Below are positions 25,523 through 34,622 of a stretch of 64,000 nt of DNA, piece after piece. The position numbers were made by a program, and so were the translations under genes. The stretch is from Fodinicola acaciae (lineage in GTDB: Bacteria > Actinomycetota > Actinomycetes > Mycobacteriales > HKI-0501). The stretch lies in contig NZ_WOTN01000004.1 of the NCBI RefSeq assembly GCF_010993745.1, forward strand, positions 682,001-746,000, in the 5' to 3' direction. Position 1 is the stretch's first letter, and every line of letters starts with the position of its first letter. Below the pieces are notes generated by a model. It did no database searches. It was not told the origin of the DNA and saw nothing but the letters and a program-made list of their open reading frames with translations.

Positions 25523-26578
25523 GTGAGCGCACCAACTCGTACGGCCGACGGCATCGCACAGGTCGGCTTCGGCTACTGGGGCCCCAACCTGGCCCGTAAT
25601 CTGGCCACCCACGCCGGCCCGCGCTGGCGGCACCTGGTGGACCTGTCACCGGAGCGGCGGGACAAGGCCGCCGGTCTCTATCCGCAGGTCAACGTCACCG
25701 AGGACCTGGACAAGGTGCTCGCCGACGAGACAGTCGGCGCGGTCATCGTGTCGACGCCGGCGGCCAGCCACGCGCCGCTCGCGCGCAAGGTGCTCGACGC
25801 CGGCAAGCACGTCTTCGTGGAGAAGCCGCTGGCGCTGACCACCGCCGACGCGGTGGCGCTGGCCCGGCAGGCCGACGAGGCCGGCCTGGTGCTGATGGTC
25901 GGCCACACCTTCGAGTTCGTGCCGGCCGTGCGCAAGATGAAGGAGATCATCGACGCCGGCGAGATCGGCGACGTGCTCTACATCCACTCGCAGCGGCTCA
26001 ACCTCGGCCGCATCCAGAGCGACATCAACGCGTTCTGGTCGATCGGCCCGCACGACATCTCGATCGCCAACTTCCTGACCGGCGCCAACCCCGAGTGGGT
26101 CTCGGCGCGCGGTGCCAAATACCTCAACGAGTCGGTCGAGGACGTCACGTTCGTGACGGTCGGCTATCCCGGTGGCGTGCTGGCCCACATGCACGTGTCC
26201 TGGCTCGACCCGAGCAAGACGCGCCGGACGACCGTGGTCGGTGCCGACAAGATGCTCGTCTACGACGACATCGACGCCGACGCCAAGCTCAAGGTCTACG
26301 ACAAGGGTGCCGACCGGCTCGACGCCGATGCGTACGGCGCCTACCAGTACCGGCTGCGCGACGGTGAGATGCACGTGCCGCGGCTGGAGATGGTCGAGCC
26401 GCTGGCCACCGAGCTCAAGCACTTCCTGGACTGCACCCTGACCGGCGAGCGGCCGCGGACCGACGGCTGGAACGGCGCGCGCGTCGTCGCCGTGCTGGAA
26501 GCCGCCGACGAGTCGCTGAAGAACGACGGCGCCAAGGTCAAGATCGAGCTTCCGGTCGCACTGACGGTGGCTCAGTGA
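25523..26578 (+). CDS. Gfo/Idh/MocA sugar-nucleotide dehydrogenase (WbpB-like)
   Basis: 351 aa. VGFGYWGPNLARNL is the nucleotide-binding loop; FVEKPLAL has the conserved lysine; MVGHTFEFVPAVRKMKEIIDAGEIGD and GPHDISIANFL match UDP-N-acetyl-hexosaminuronate 3-dehydrogenases. It begins a tightly coupled trio with an acyltransferase and an aminotransferase, the WbpB-WbpD-WbpE order for diacetamido-uronic acid synthesis. GTG 25523 follows GAAGGGAGG; an in-frame ATG at 25487 also has GAGAGG upstream and is the alternative. Confidence 0.87.
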   Translation: MSAPTRTADGIAQVGFGYWGPNLARNLATHAGPRWRHLVDLSPERRDKAAGLYPQVNVTEDLDKVLADETVGAVIVSTPAASHAPLARKVLDAGKHVFVEKPLALTTADAVALARQADEAGLVLMVGHTFEFVPAVRKMKEIIDAGEIGDVLYIHSQRLNLGRIQSDINAFWSIGPHDISIANFLTGANPEWVSARGAKYLNESVEDVTFVTVGYPGGVLAHMHVSWLDPSKTRRTTVVGADKMLVYDDIDADAKLKVYDKGADRLDADAYGAYQYRLRDGEMHVPRLEMVEPLATELKHFLDCTLTGERPRTDGWNGARVVAVLEAADESLKNDGAKVKIELPVALTVAQ

Positions 26579-27225
26579 CCGCGTCCCTCACGATCTCCCC
26601 GCTGGCCGTCGTCGACAGCCGCGCGGAGCTGGGTGACGGCACGGTGGTCGACGAGTTCTGCTCGATCGGCCGGTCCGGCCCCGACAAGCCGCTGGTCGTC
26701 GGAGCCAACTCGATCCTGCGCAGCCACACGGTCATGTACGCCGGCACCACCACCGGCGCGCGGTTCGCCACCGGTCATCACGCGATGATCCGGGAGAACT
26801 GCACGATCGGTGAGAACGTCTCGGTCGGCACGATGAGCGTGCTGGAGTTCAACGTCACGGTTGCCGACGGCGTACGCATCCATTCCCACTGCTTCATCCC
26901 CGAATACACGGTGCTCGAGGAGAAGGCGTGGATCGGGCCGCGGGTGACGGTGACCAACGCGCCGTTCCCGCGCTGCCAGCACATGCCGGACTGCCTGGTC
27001 GGCGTACGCGTCGGCCGGGAGGCCAAGGTCGGGGCCAACGTGACGCTCCTGCCCGGCGTCCAGATCGGCGAACGCGCGCTCGTCGGCGCCGGCGCGGTGG
27101 TGACCAAGGACGTGCCACCCGGCGCGGTCGTCGTCGGCAACCCGGCTCGGGTCGTGAAGACCATCGACGAGCTGGTCTGCACCGTCGGCGAACCGCACGC
27201 GCCGTATCCATCCGCTTCGAACTGA
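26575..27225 (+). CDS. Hexapeptide-repeat (LbH) N-acyltransferase, WbpD-like
   Basis: 216 aa. A run of imperfect hexapeptide turns (LGDGTVVDEF, IGRSGPD, IGENVSVGTM, VADGVRIHSH, VGANVTLLPGVQIGERALVGAGAVVTKDV) forms a left-handed beta-helix that binds acetyl-CoA, ending in the typical GNPARVVKTID. GTG 26575 overlaps the dehydrogenase stop (GTGA). With its neighbours it probably acetylates the amino group introduced by the aminotransferase. Confidence 0.9.
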   Translation: MTASLTISPLAVVDSRAELGDGTVVDEFCSIGRSGPDKPLVVGANSILRSHTVMYAGTTTGARFATGHHAMIRENCTIGENVSVGTMSVLEFNVTVADGVRIHSHCFIPEYTVLEEKAWIGPRVTVTNAPFPRCQHMPDCLVGVRVGREAKVGANVTLLPGVQIGERALVGAGAVVTKDVPPGAVVVGNPARVVKTIDELVCTVGEPHAPYPSASN

Positions 27226-27240
27226 TTTTTGGAGTATTCA

Positions 27241-28365
27241 ATGCCGAAGATTCCACTGGTGGACCTCAAGGCCAACTACGCGCGGCACAAGGAAGGCATC
27301 GACGCCGCGATCAAGAACGTCATCGACAACACGGCGTTCATCCAGGGCCCCGCGGTCAAGGAGTTCGAGGCGGACTTCGCCGCCTTCTCGCAGGCGAAGT
27401 ACGCGGTCGGCGTCGCGTCCGGCACGGCGGCGCTGCACCTGGCCATGGTCGCCGCCGGCATCGGCCCCGGTGACGTGGTCGCGACCCCGTCGCACACCTT
27501 CATCGCCACCGTCGAGGCGATCAGCTACACCGGCGCCACGCCGAAGTTCATCGAGATCGACCCGGAGACGGGCCTGATGGACCCGGCCGACCTGAAGAAG
27601 AACATCGACGGCGTCAAGCTGGTGCTGCCGGTGCACATCCACGGCCGCCCGGTCGACCTGGACGCGATCGGCGCGATCTGCGAAGAGGCCGGCATCCCGC
27701 TGATCGAGGACGCCGCGCAGGCGCAGGGCTCGGACTACGTCAAGGCCGACGGCACCAAGGTGCGCTGCGGCTCGTACGGCCTGGCCGCCTGCTTCTCCTT
27801 CTACCCCGGCAAAAACCTTGGCGCGTTCGGCGACGCCGGCGCGGTCACCACCAACGACGAGGCCTTCGCCAAGAAGGTCGCGCAGCTGCGTGACCACGGC
27901 CGCACGAGCAAGTACGTGCACGAGATCCTCGGCTTCCCGGAGCGGCTGGACACCATCCAGGCGGCGATCCTGAAGGTCAAGCTGACCACGCTGGACGCCG
28001 ACAACGAACGCCGGCGCGAGATCGCCAAGCGCTACACCGAGAAGCTGGCCGGCGTCGGCGACCTGAAGACGCCGCCGGAGACGCCCAGCCTGATCTCCAA
28101 CTACCACCACTACGTGCTGCGGACCGCACACCGCGACGCGCTGGAGGCCTTCCTCAAGGACAACGGCGTCGGCGTGGTGATCCACTATCCGGTGCCGGTG
28201 CACCTGCAGCCGTCTTACGCCGACCTCGGTTACAAGAAGGGTGACCTGCCGGTCACCGAGGCGTACGCGGACAGCATCGTCTCGCTGCCGATCTTCCCGG
28301 AGCTGACCGACGAGCAGGCCGACTTCGTGGTGGAGCAGGTCAAGAAGTTCTACGAGACCGTCTGA
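27241..28365 (+). CDS. DegT/DnrJ/EryC1/StrS aminotransferase
   Basis: 374 aa PLP enzyme. PLVDLKANY at the N-terminus, GTAALHLAM, THF-IA block, EDAAQAQGS (cofactor aspartate) and FSFYPGKNLGAFGDAGAV with Schiff-base lysine K191 are all intact. It transaminates a keto sugar nucleotide, most likely the 3-keto product of the preceding dehydrogenase. ATG 27241 has TTGGAG seven bases upstream. It ends 5 bp before the next glycosyltransferase, so the operon continues. Confidence 0.93.
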   Translation: MPKIPLVDLKANYARHKEGIDAAIKNVIDNTAFIQGPAVKEFEADFAAFSQAKYAVGVASGTAALHLAMVAAGIGPGDVVATPSHTFIATVEAISYTGATPKFIEIDPETGLMDPADLKKNIDGVKLVLPVHIHGRPVDLDAIGAICEEAGIPLIEDAAQAQGSDYVKADGTKVRCGSYGLAACFSFYPGKNLGAFGDAGAVTTNDEAFAKKVAQLRDHGRTSKYVHEILGFPERLDTIQAAILKVKLTTLDADNERRREIAKRYTEKLAGVGDLKTPPETPSLISNYHHYVLRTAHRDALEAFLKDNGVGVVIHYPVPVHLQPSYADLGYKKGDLPVTEAYADSIVSLPIFPELTDEQADFVVEQVKKFYETV

Positions 28366-28370
28366 GAGTC

Positions 28371-29372
28371 ATGAGCGCAGCGCTTCGGATCCTGGCTGTC
28401 ACCAACCTCTGGCCGGAAGGCGGAAGCTTTCGCGGAGTTTTCGTGAAGGAGCAGGTCGAGGCGCTGCGCAAGCTCGGTCACCGGGTCGACGTGGAGATCG
28501 TCGCGCAGTCGCGCGGCAGCAAGGACTATCTGCTCGCCGCGCCGCGGGTACGCGCTCGCGCTCGGGCTGGCACGCCGGACGGGCCATACGACGTGGTGCA
28601 CATCCACTACGGCATGACCGCCGCCGCGGGTCGCCTTGTCGGCGGCACTCCGCGTGTGTTGTCGCTCTATGGCAGCGACGTCAACTCGCCGAAGGAACGC
28701 AGGATCACGCAGCTCGGTTCCGGTGGTGTCGCGAAGCGGATCTACGTGTCGAAGCGGCTCGCGGTGACCGCGGGTGACCCTGACGGTGTGGTCATCCCCA
28801 ACGGTGTCGACTTCTCCGTCTTCGCGCCGGGCGACCGCGAGGCGGCGCGCGCGGCACTCGGCATCGAGCCGCACGAGAAGGTCGTGCTGTTCGGCGGCCT
28901 GCCGGCCAACGAGGTCAAGGGTTACGACGTCTTCTCCGACGTGCTGAAGCGGTTGACGTCCGCCGACGACTCGGTGCGCGAGCTGGTGCTGTCGGAGAAG
29001 AACCAGCCGACCGAGCGGGTCGTGCGTAAGTACGCCGCCGCCGACCTGCTGCTTTTCACCTCCCGCAAGGGATCCGAGGGTTCGCCGACGGTCGTCAAGG
29101 AGGCCACCGCGATGGGCCTTCCGGTCGTCAGCGTCGATGTCGGCGACGTGGCCGAGATCCTTCGCGAGGTGACGCCGTCGCAGGTGGTGGCCTTCGCCGA
29201 GCCGTACGGCACGCCGGCGGCGCATGACGCGCTGGTGCACGCGCTGGCGGAGGCGGCGACCGAGGTGCTGTCCACCAAGACGCGGTCCAACGGCAGGGAG
29301 GCCTGCGCCTGGCTGGACTCGCCGGCGATCGCCGAGCGGATCGTCGAGGTCTACCGTTCGGTGATCCGATGA
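28371..29372 (+). CDS. GT4-family glycosyltransferase
   Basis: 333 aa. N-terminal LAVTNLWPEGGSFRGVFVKEQVEAL and DVVHIHYGMTAA mark the acceptor domain; YGSDVNSP, IPNGVDFSVF and the donor-binding EGSPTVVKEATAMGLPVVSVDVGD are classic GT4 features. It is somewhat shorter than usual (about 370) but both domains are present. It is likely one of the repeat-unit transferases. No coupled gene follows; a degenerate family B palindrome lies 50 bp downstream. Confidence 0.9.
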   Translation: MSAALRILAVTNLWPEGGSFRGVFVKEQVEALRKLGHRVDVEIVAQSRGSKDYLLAAPRVRARARAGTPDGPYDVVHIHYGMTAAAGRLVGGTPRVLSLYGSDVNSPKERRITQLGSGGVAKRIYVSKRLAVTAGDPDGVVIPNGVDFSVFAPGDREAARAALGIEPHEKVVLFGGLPANEVKGYDVFSDVLKRLTSADDSVRELVLSEKNQPTERVVRKYAAADLLLFTSRKGSEGSPTVVKEATAMGLPVVSVDVGDVAEILREVTPSQVVAFAEPYGTPAAHDALVHALAEAATEVLSTKTRSNGREACAWLDSPAIAERIVEVYRSVIR

Positions 29373-29418
29373 GTCCGAATGTCACCTCCGGCCGCTCCGC
29401 CGCAGGTCACGCGGGGTC

Positions 29419-29446
29419 GGACGACACAATCGGATTCCAATTGGTT
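29419..29446. repeat. Degenerate family B palindrome, copy 2
   Basis: GACGACACAATCGGATTCCA followed by ATTGGTTC keeps the family B centre (AATCGGATTCC) but has lost perfect pairing on the right arm. It lies between two same-strand genes, unlike most other copies. It may be a decayed terminator. Confidence 0.6.
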
Positions 29447-29499
29447 CGCCGGCTATCCCCATATTTTATGGCAAAAGCGACATTCCTGGCGGAGGTTGC

Positions 29500-30450
29500 A
29501 TGAGTTCGGCGCTGGTCACCGGTGCGCACGGGTTCGTCGGCACGCACGTACGCGCCGAGCTGTCCGGCCGCGGCTGGGACGTGACCAGCCTGGGCCGCGC
29601 CGAGCGTACGGACGCCACGTACGTCCGCCACGACCTGGCCGCCGACCCTGCCGACACGCTCGCCGACCGGTTGGCCGACCTCAAGCCGGACGTGATCTTC
29701 CACCTCGCCGCCTCGCCAGCGTTCAAAGCCGCCGGCGGTGACCCCACCGCGCTGGTCGCCGACGCCGTCTCGGCCACCTTCAACCTGTGCCGCGCCATGG
29801 TGGTGGCGGGCAGCAAGGCACGGCTGCTGGTGGCCGGCTCCTCGGCGCAGTACGGCGCGCTGCCGCGTGAGCTCAATCCGGTGACCGAGGACGCACCGTG
29901 CCGACCGGTCAACGCGTACGGCCACGCCAAGGCCGCCGCCGAGTCCACCGCGCTGGCGTTCGCCGCGACCGGCGCGATCGACGTGATCCCGGTACGCGCC
30001 TTCAACCACATCGGTCCGGGCGAGCCGCCGACGACGGTCGCCAGCGCCTTCGCGCGCCGGATCGCCGACGTACGCGCCGAGCTGTCCGACACCGTCACGG
30101 TCGGCGACCTGGACGCCGTACGCGACTTCACCGACGTGCGGGACATCGCCGCCGGTTATGCCGAGCTGGCCGAGCGCGGCGAGCCGGGCCGCCTCTACAA
30201 CCTCTGCTCCGGACGGGAGGCCACCGTCGGCGACGTGCTGGAAGCGTTGCTGGTCGCGGGGGGTCTGGACCGGTCCGTGGTGAGGGTCACGGACCCGCCA
30301 TCGGGTGCCACGAACCGACCTGGCAGCATTCCGTATCAGGTCGGTTCTCCGGCGCGAGTGCGTGCGGAGATCGGGTGGAGCGCGAAGCGGTCACTGGCCG
30401 ACAGCGCGCGCGACCTGCTGGACGCCGTGGAGAAGGCTGGACGGCCGTGA
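29500..30450 (+). CDS. Extended SDR sugar-nucleotide reductase/epimerase (GDP-4-keto-6-deoxyhexose reductase-like)
   Basis: 316 aa. VTGAHGFVGTHV is the NAD(P) loop; SSAQYG and the YGHAK tetrad (Y-x3-K) are intact; RAFNHIGPGEPP resembles the block of GDP-6-deoxy-D-lyxo-4-hexulose reductases (Rmd class). It probably makes a deoxy sugar donor. ATG 29500 has GGCGGAGG upstream. The gene's stop overlaps a possible GTG start (GTGA) of the next SDR. Confidence 0.82.
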   Translation: MSSALVTGAHGFVGTHVRAELSGRGWDVTSLGRAERTDATYVRHDLAADPADTLADRLADLKPDVIFHLAASPAFKAAGGDPTALVADAVSATFNLCRAMVVAGSKARLLVAGSSAQYGALPRELNPVTEDAPCRPVNAYGHAKAAAESTALAFAATGAIDVIPVRAFNHIGPGEPPTTVASAFARRIADVRAELSDTVTVGDLDAVRDFTDVRDIAAGYAELAERGEPGRLYNLCSGREATVGDVLEALLVAGGLDRSVVRVTDPPSGATNRPGSIPYQVGSPARVRAEIGWSAKRSLADSARDLLDAVEKAGRP

Positions 30451-30464
30451 CGGAAGGACAACCG

Positions 30465-31463
30465 GTGCAAAGTTGGACAGGCCGGAAGGTTCTGGTGACC
30501 GGTGCCGGTGGATTCATCGGTTCGCACCTGGTCGAGGAACTGGTCCGTGCCGGTGCTCAGGTGCGGGCCATGGTGAAGTACAACGGCCGCTCCGAGACCG
30601 GCATGCTGGCGCTGTCGCCGGCGGAGGTGCGTGAGTCGGTCGAGGTCGTGCACGGCGACATCACCGACCCGTTCTACGTGAAACATGTCTGCCAGGACCG
30701 CGAGGTCGTCTTCCACCTCGCCGCGCTGATCGCCATCCCGTATTCCTACACCGCGCCGAAGTACTACGTGGACGTGAACGTCAACGGCACGCTCAACGTG
30801 CTGCAGGCGGTGCGCGAGCTGGAGATCCCGCGGATGGTGCACACCTCGACCTCCGAGACGTACGGCACCGCGCAATACACGCCGATCGACGAGAAGCATC
30901 CGCTGCAGCCGCAGTCGCCGTACTCGGCGTCCAAGATCGGCGCCGACTGCATGGCCGAGTCGTTCTACCGGTCCTTCGGCACGCCGGTCGCGACCATCCG
31001 GCCGTTCAACACCTACGGTCCTCGGCAGAGCGCTCGCGCGGTCATCCCGACCATCGCCAGCCAGCTGCTCGCCGGCCGCGACGAGATCAAGCTTGGTGAC
31101 CTGCGGCCGGTACGCGACCTCACCTACGTGACCGACACCGCGCGTGGATTCATGGCGATCGCCGACTCCGACGAGTGCGTCGGCACGGTCACCAACATCG
31201 GCAACGGCAAGGGCATCACCATCGGCGACCTGGCCAGGCTGATCGCCGAGGTGGCCGGCCGGCCGGACGTGCCGGTGGTCGAGGACGGCCAGCGGCTGCG
31301 GCCGGCCAAGAGCGAGGTCTTCGAGCTGATCGCGGACGCCTCCGCGGCGAAGAAGCGGGCCGACTGGGAGCCACAGGTGTCGCTGAGAGAGGGTCTGTCC
31401 AGAGTCGTCGACTACGTCAAGGACAACCTGCATCGCTTTGACGTAGACCGGTATACGACATGA
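30465..31463 (+). CDS. NAD-dependent 4,6-dehydratase, LegB-like SDR
   Basis: 332 aa from GTG 30465 (GGAAGGA six bases upstream); a GTG at 30447 overlapping the previous stop is an alternative. VLVTGAGGFIGSHLVEEL, KYNGRSETGML, HLAALIAIPYSY, STSETYGTAQY and SPYSASKIGADCMAESFYRSF match the LegB class of GlcNAc 4,6-dehydratases, with catalytic S/T-E-Y and Y-x3-K. It should form a 4-keto-6-deoxy sugar nucleotide feeding aminotransferases or reductases of this locus. Confidence 0.87.
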   Translation: MQSWTGRKVLVTGAGGFIGSHLVEELVRAGAQVRAMVKYNGRSETGMLALSPAEVRESVEVVHGDITDPFYVKHVCQDREVVFHLAALIAIPYSYTAPKYYVDVNVNGTLNVLQAVRELEIPRMVHTSTSETYGTAQYTPIDEKHPLQPQSPYSASKIGADCMAESFYRSFGTPVATIRPFNTYGPRQSARAVIPTIASQLLAGRDEIKLGDLRPVRDLTYVTDTARGFMAIADSDECVGTVTNIGNGKGITIGDLARLIAEVAGRPDVPVVEDGQRLRPAKSEVFELIADASAAKKRADWEPQVSLREGLSRVVDYVKDNLHRFDVDRYTT

Positions 31464-32185
31464 GGGCTGTGATTCTGGCCGGCGGCAAGGGGACGCGGCT
31501 CAGACCGTTCACCACCAGCTTCCCCAAGCCGTTGATGCCGGTGGGTGACATCCCGATCCTGGAGATCGTGCTGCGCCAGCTGCGGATGCACGGTGTCACC
31601 GAGGTGACGATGCTGACCGGCCACCTGGCGTATCTGCTGGAGGGCTATTTCACCGACGGCTCCGAGCTCGGCATGAAGATCGAGTACATCCGCGAGGACG
31701 CCCCGCTCGGCACCGCCGGGCCGCTGCGGTCGCTGACCGGCAAGGTCTTCGACGACTTCTTCGTGATGAACGGCGACCTGCTGTGCAACATGGACTTCAG
31801 CGCGCTGATGAAGCAGCACAAGGCGGAGGCCAACCCGGTCACGGTGTCCACGTACGTCCGCAGCGAGAAGATCGAGCTCGGCGTGCTGAAGGTCGCCGAA
31901 GGCGGCCGGGTCTACGGCTACGAGGAGAAGCCGACGCTGCGCTATGACGTGTCGATGGGGGTCTACGCGATGTCCCCGTCGGTGCTCGAGCGCATCCCGG
32001 ACGGCTTCTACGACATGCCGACGCTGATCCTGGACCTGCTGGCTGCCGGTTTCGAGGTCGGCAGCCGCCGGCACGACGGCCTGTGGCTGGACATCGGCCG
32101 GCCGGACGACTACGACGAGGCCAACTATCTCTTCCGCAACGACCCGGAGCTGTTCCTCCCGGGATACGCACCGCCGTCGCGCTGA
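31460..32185 (+). CDS. Sugar-1-phosphate nucleotidyltransferase
   Basis: 241 aa. The signature GGKGTRLRPFT with FPKPLMPVGDIP begins the protein, and EDAPLGTAGPLR and NGDLLCNMDF complete the catalytic site. In legionaminic-type pathways such a protein makes a GDP- or UDP-activated hexosamine. ATG 31460 overlaps the LegB-like stop (ATGA). It is shorter than RmlA (about 290), matching compact PtmE/LegF-like or GlmU-core enzymes without a C-terminal helix domain. It ends 3 bp before the stop of the convergent nitroreductase, with no hairpin. Confidence 0.9.
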   Translation: MRAVILAGGKGTRLRPFTTSFPKPLMPVGDIPILEIVLRQLRMHGVTEVTMLTGHLAYLLEGYFTDGSELGMKIEYIREDAPLGTAGPLRSLTGKVFDDFFVMNGDLLCNMDFSALMKQHKAEANPVTVSTYVRSEKIELGVLKVAEGGRVYGYEEKPTLRYDVSMGVYAMSPSVLERIPDGFYDMPTLILDLLAAGFEVGSRRHDGLWLDIGRPDDYDEANYLFRNDPELFLPGYAPPSR

Positions 32186-32188
32186 GAG

Positions 32189-33094
32189 CTATTTCCTGCG
32201 GGGCGAGACCGTGGCGTGAACGAGGGGCCGGCCTACTCGGGCGACGTGGAGGAGTCGGGCGGGGTCCGTGCCCAAGGTGGCGGCCAGCGTCGTCCGAGTA
32301 GCCAGGCAGTCGATGATCTGACTGAGCGGATGGCAGGCCAGGCCATAGCGGGTCAGGGTGAGCCAGAGGCGCATGAGGGCACGGCCGGCCTCGACCTGGC
32401 CGGCCGGGTCCGACGGACCTTCCAGGACCAGGACCGAGCCGTCGTACGCGAGCAGGGACCTCGACGCGGCCGCGAGCGCCGCTGGCAGGCCGACCCGGTG
32501 CAGCGGGCGGTGCAGGGCGAGCGCGGTCCGAAGACCGACTGCTTCCGTGCGGCTGAGGGCCAGCGCGCGATCGGTGAGGCCGTCGCGGTCGTAGGACGGG
32601 TGCGTCGGTGTGAGCCTCAGCCACTGCCGCAACTCATCGGTGATCGGCACTGACGAGAACATGTGCCGGTCGGCGTCGACCATCAGGCCGGCGACCTGCC
32701 GCGTGTCGAGCACGTGGACGGTCGCCAGCTCGTTCAGGTCTGCCACGATCGACTCGCGAAGCCGGCCCGCCTCGTACGGGCCGCGGTTCGTCCGGCGGTC
32801 GCGCAGGTCGGCCGAGGTGAAGTCGGTCTCGTACCGGCCTGCGACCAGCCAACCGACGCGGTGACCGGCAAGCTCGGCCTCGAACGAGAGGTCGCGTGCC
32901 GCGATCAGAGCCGTCTCGACGAACGCTCCCATCGACAGGCGCAGGTCGCGGCCGGTCGGGTCGGCGGCCGGCAGAGCGTACGCCGGATCCCAGCAGACCT
33001 CGATCGAGTCGTCGCCGTAAATCAGGGTCCACGGCTGCGTGTTGTGCGCGCTCGGTGCCCGCCACATCAGCGACTCAAGCGGTCGCAGATCCAT
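32189..33094 (-). CDS. Nitroreductase-fold FMN oxidoreductase (Acg-like)
   Basis: 301 aa. The N-terminus WRAPSAHNTQPWTLIY is the FMN-binding motif of nitroreductases; DRRTNRGPYEAG and RYGLACHPLSQIID are the later conserved blocks. This divergent class, with two half-domains, often lacks a clear substrate. It is the last gene of a four-gene operon and overlaps its upstream neighbour by one base (TGATG). It may catalyse a flavin-dependent reduction or desaturation in the unknown pathway. Confidence 0.8.
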   Translation of the reverse strand: MDLRPLESLMWRAPSAHNTQPWTLIYGDDSIEVCWDPAYALPAADPTGRDLRLSMGAFVETALIAARDLSFEAELAGHRVGWLVAGRYETDFTSADLRDRRTNRGPYEAGRLRESIVADLNELATVHVLDTRQVAGLMVDADRHMFSSVPITDELRQWLRLTPTHPSYDRDGLTDRALALSRTEAVGLRTALALHRPLHRVGLPAALAAASRSLLAYDGSVLVLEGPSDPAGQVEAGRALMRLWLTLTRYGLACHPLSQIIDCLATRTTLAATLGTDPARLLHVARVGRPLVHATVSPRRK

Positions 33095-34185
33095 CAGATT
33101 TCCCTTTCGTAGAACGTGTATCCGTGCAGTGGCCGGCCGCGCATCGCGCGATACTGTGCCGTCGAGGCGGGGTTGGAGCGTTCGACGTACGTGCTGCGGA
33201 GCGTGTGATAGCCGCCGGAGCGCAGGTTGCGCAGGAGCTCGCGGGAGAGCAGCCGCAGATAGCCTTTCCCCTGCTCGCTGGGGATGGTGCCTTTGACGAT
33301 GAGGATCGCGTCTTTGCCGCGTCCGCGGACCAGCAGACGCAGCTGGTGCGGCAGGTCGAGGTTGCCGTCGACACCGGCGACGAACTCGGAAATGTCGGGG
33401 ATGCACAACACAAACGCGATCGGCCTGCCGGCCTTGGTCAGATAGAGCAGCAGCGACTCGTCGATGAGAAAGGCCAGGCCGTCGGTCTGCGCCGCCAGCT
33501 GCTCGGCGGAGATGTCGGTGTAATAGCCGAGCTGGGCGAAGCTGGCGTTGAGCAGCTGGCGCAGGATCGGCAGCTGGGTCGCGAGTTTCTTCTTGTTTCC
33601 CCGGTGAATCTTCAGCTGCTCGGCAGCGATCCGGTTGTCGTCGAAGGCAAAGACGTCCTCGACCGCCCGCTCGTCGCGCTGCAGGTCGTCGCAGATCCAG
33701 GTGTCGGACCGGAAACGCTGGTGGAAGCCGTTGGCGGCGTACGCGGCCGGATAGTGCGGCCGGTTCCAGGCACTGTCGACGAAGCCGCGGCTTTCGAAAC
33801 CGGAGGTGATGACACCGCCGGACTGGTTTGGCAGCAACGACACCGGTCCGAAGATCGCCGAGGCGTACTTCTGCCTGCCGGCGTCGGCGATCTCGTCGAA
33901 CAGTGCCTTGGCCACGGTGTCGTCGTCGACGAACTCGGTCAGGCCGAAGAGCTGCAGCTTCCTGCCGAGTTTGCGATCGAAGCCGGCGTCGGTGTGCAGG
34001 GTCGTCCGTGCGACGACCTCGCCGCTGCCATCGCGCAGCAGTGCGAGCTGGACGTGTTCGCGGTGCCACCGCCTGATCTGCTGCCGGATCGCCGGGACGT
34101 AACGCGGATCGCGGCCGTAGAGGCTGGCCGGAAATGCGATGAAGTCGGCGAGGTCGCGACGGGTCCGTACCAGCGTGAGCCTCAC
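33094..34185 (-). CDS. GNAT-fold acyltransferase-like protein
   Basis: 363 aa from GTG 34185, which overlaps the upstream stop (GTGA); a longer frame to 34353 is shadow. The start TRRDLADFIAFPASLYGRDPRYVP, the FGPVSLLPNQSGGV middle and EQGKGYLRLLSRELLRNL near the C-terminus resemble large uncharacterised GNAT-related proteins with two acetyltransferase-like halves. It may transfer an acyl group from the CoA thioester made by the ligase of this operon. Substrate unknown. Confidence 0.6.
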   Translation of the reverse strand: MRLTLVRTRRDLADFIAFPASLYGRDPRYVPAIRQQIRRWHREHVQLALLRDGSGEVVARTTLHTDAGFDRKLGRKLQLFGLTEFVDDDTVAKALFDEIADAGRQKYASAIFGPVSLLPNQSGGVITSGFESRGFVDSAWNRPHYPAAYAANGFHQRFRSDTWICDDLQRDERAVEDVFAFDDNRIAAEQLKIHRGNKKKLATQLPILRQLLNASFAQLGYYTDISAEQLAAQTDGLAFLIDESLLLYLTKAGRPIAFVLCIPDISEFVAGVDGNLDLPHQLRLLVRGRGKDAILIVKGTIPSEQGKGYLRLLSRELLRNLRSGGYHTLRSTYVERSNPASTAQYRAMRGRPLHGYTFYEREI

Positions 34186-34622
34186 CGGACGACCTTCGGT
34201 CCGGTGGTTTCGTGGGATCTCGGCGTGAACGTGTCGATGTGTGCCATCAGGCCGTCCTCGGCGCGCCAGACGCCCTGCGAATAGCCGGATTCGGCCGCGC
34301 TGTAAAACCTGATCCAGCCGCCGGTGGCGCGTTTGGTGCCGTCGCTGATCCACGGCATCAGCGCGCGATGGTGCTTGCTGCGCGCGAAAAGCAACATCGC
34401 GTCGCGGTCCTCGAACAGCGCGATGGTGCCGAGGGTGAACGGAAACTCCCAGTAGACGGTGTGCCAGACATAGCCGCGCATCCGTTTCAGGTCGCGCAGC
34501 AACCGGAACCAGATGCGGCTCAGGCCGATCAGTGCCAGCGGGCCGTTGTAGCGGGTGGCGCCGATGAACATCGCGGTGGCCTGCGCCTTTTCCGGCGCCC
34601 GGCTGAAGTCGGTGGTCTTCAT
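34182..34622 (-). CDS. ABM/spheroidene-monooxygenase-like small protein
   Basis: 146 aa. Blocks MFIGATRYNG, RGYVWHTVYWEFPFTLGTIALFEDRDAMLLFARSKHHRALMPWI resemble the dimeric alpha-beta-barrel fold of CrtA or DUF3291/DUF4188-like proteins, some of which bind haem. The assignment to a named family is uncertain. ATG 34622 overlaps the stop of the upstream ligase (ATGA) and its stop overlaps the next start, so it is made stoichiometrically with the operon. Confidence 0.55.
   Translation of the reverse strand: MKTTDFSRAPEKAQATAMFIGATRYNGPLALIGLSRIWFRLLRDLKRMRGYVWHTVYWEFPFTLGTIALFEDRDAMLLFARSKHHRALMPWISDGTKRATGGWIRFYSAAESGYSQGVWRAEDGLMAHIDTFTPRSHETTGPKVVR

Noticed and set aside
30447..30464. GTG 30447 as the LegB-like start
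   Set aside because: It overlaps the preceding stop, but GTG 30465 has a better spaced GGAAGGA site and gives the usual family N-terminus; kept only as an alternative.
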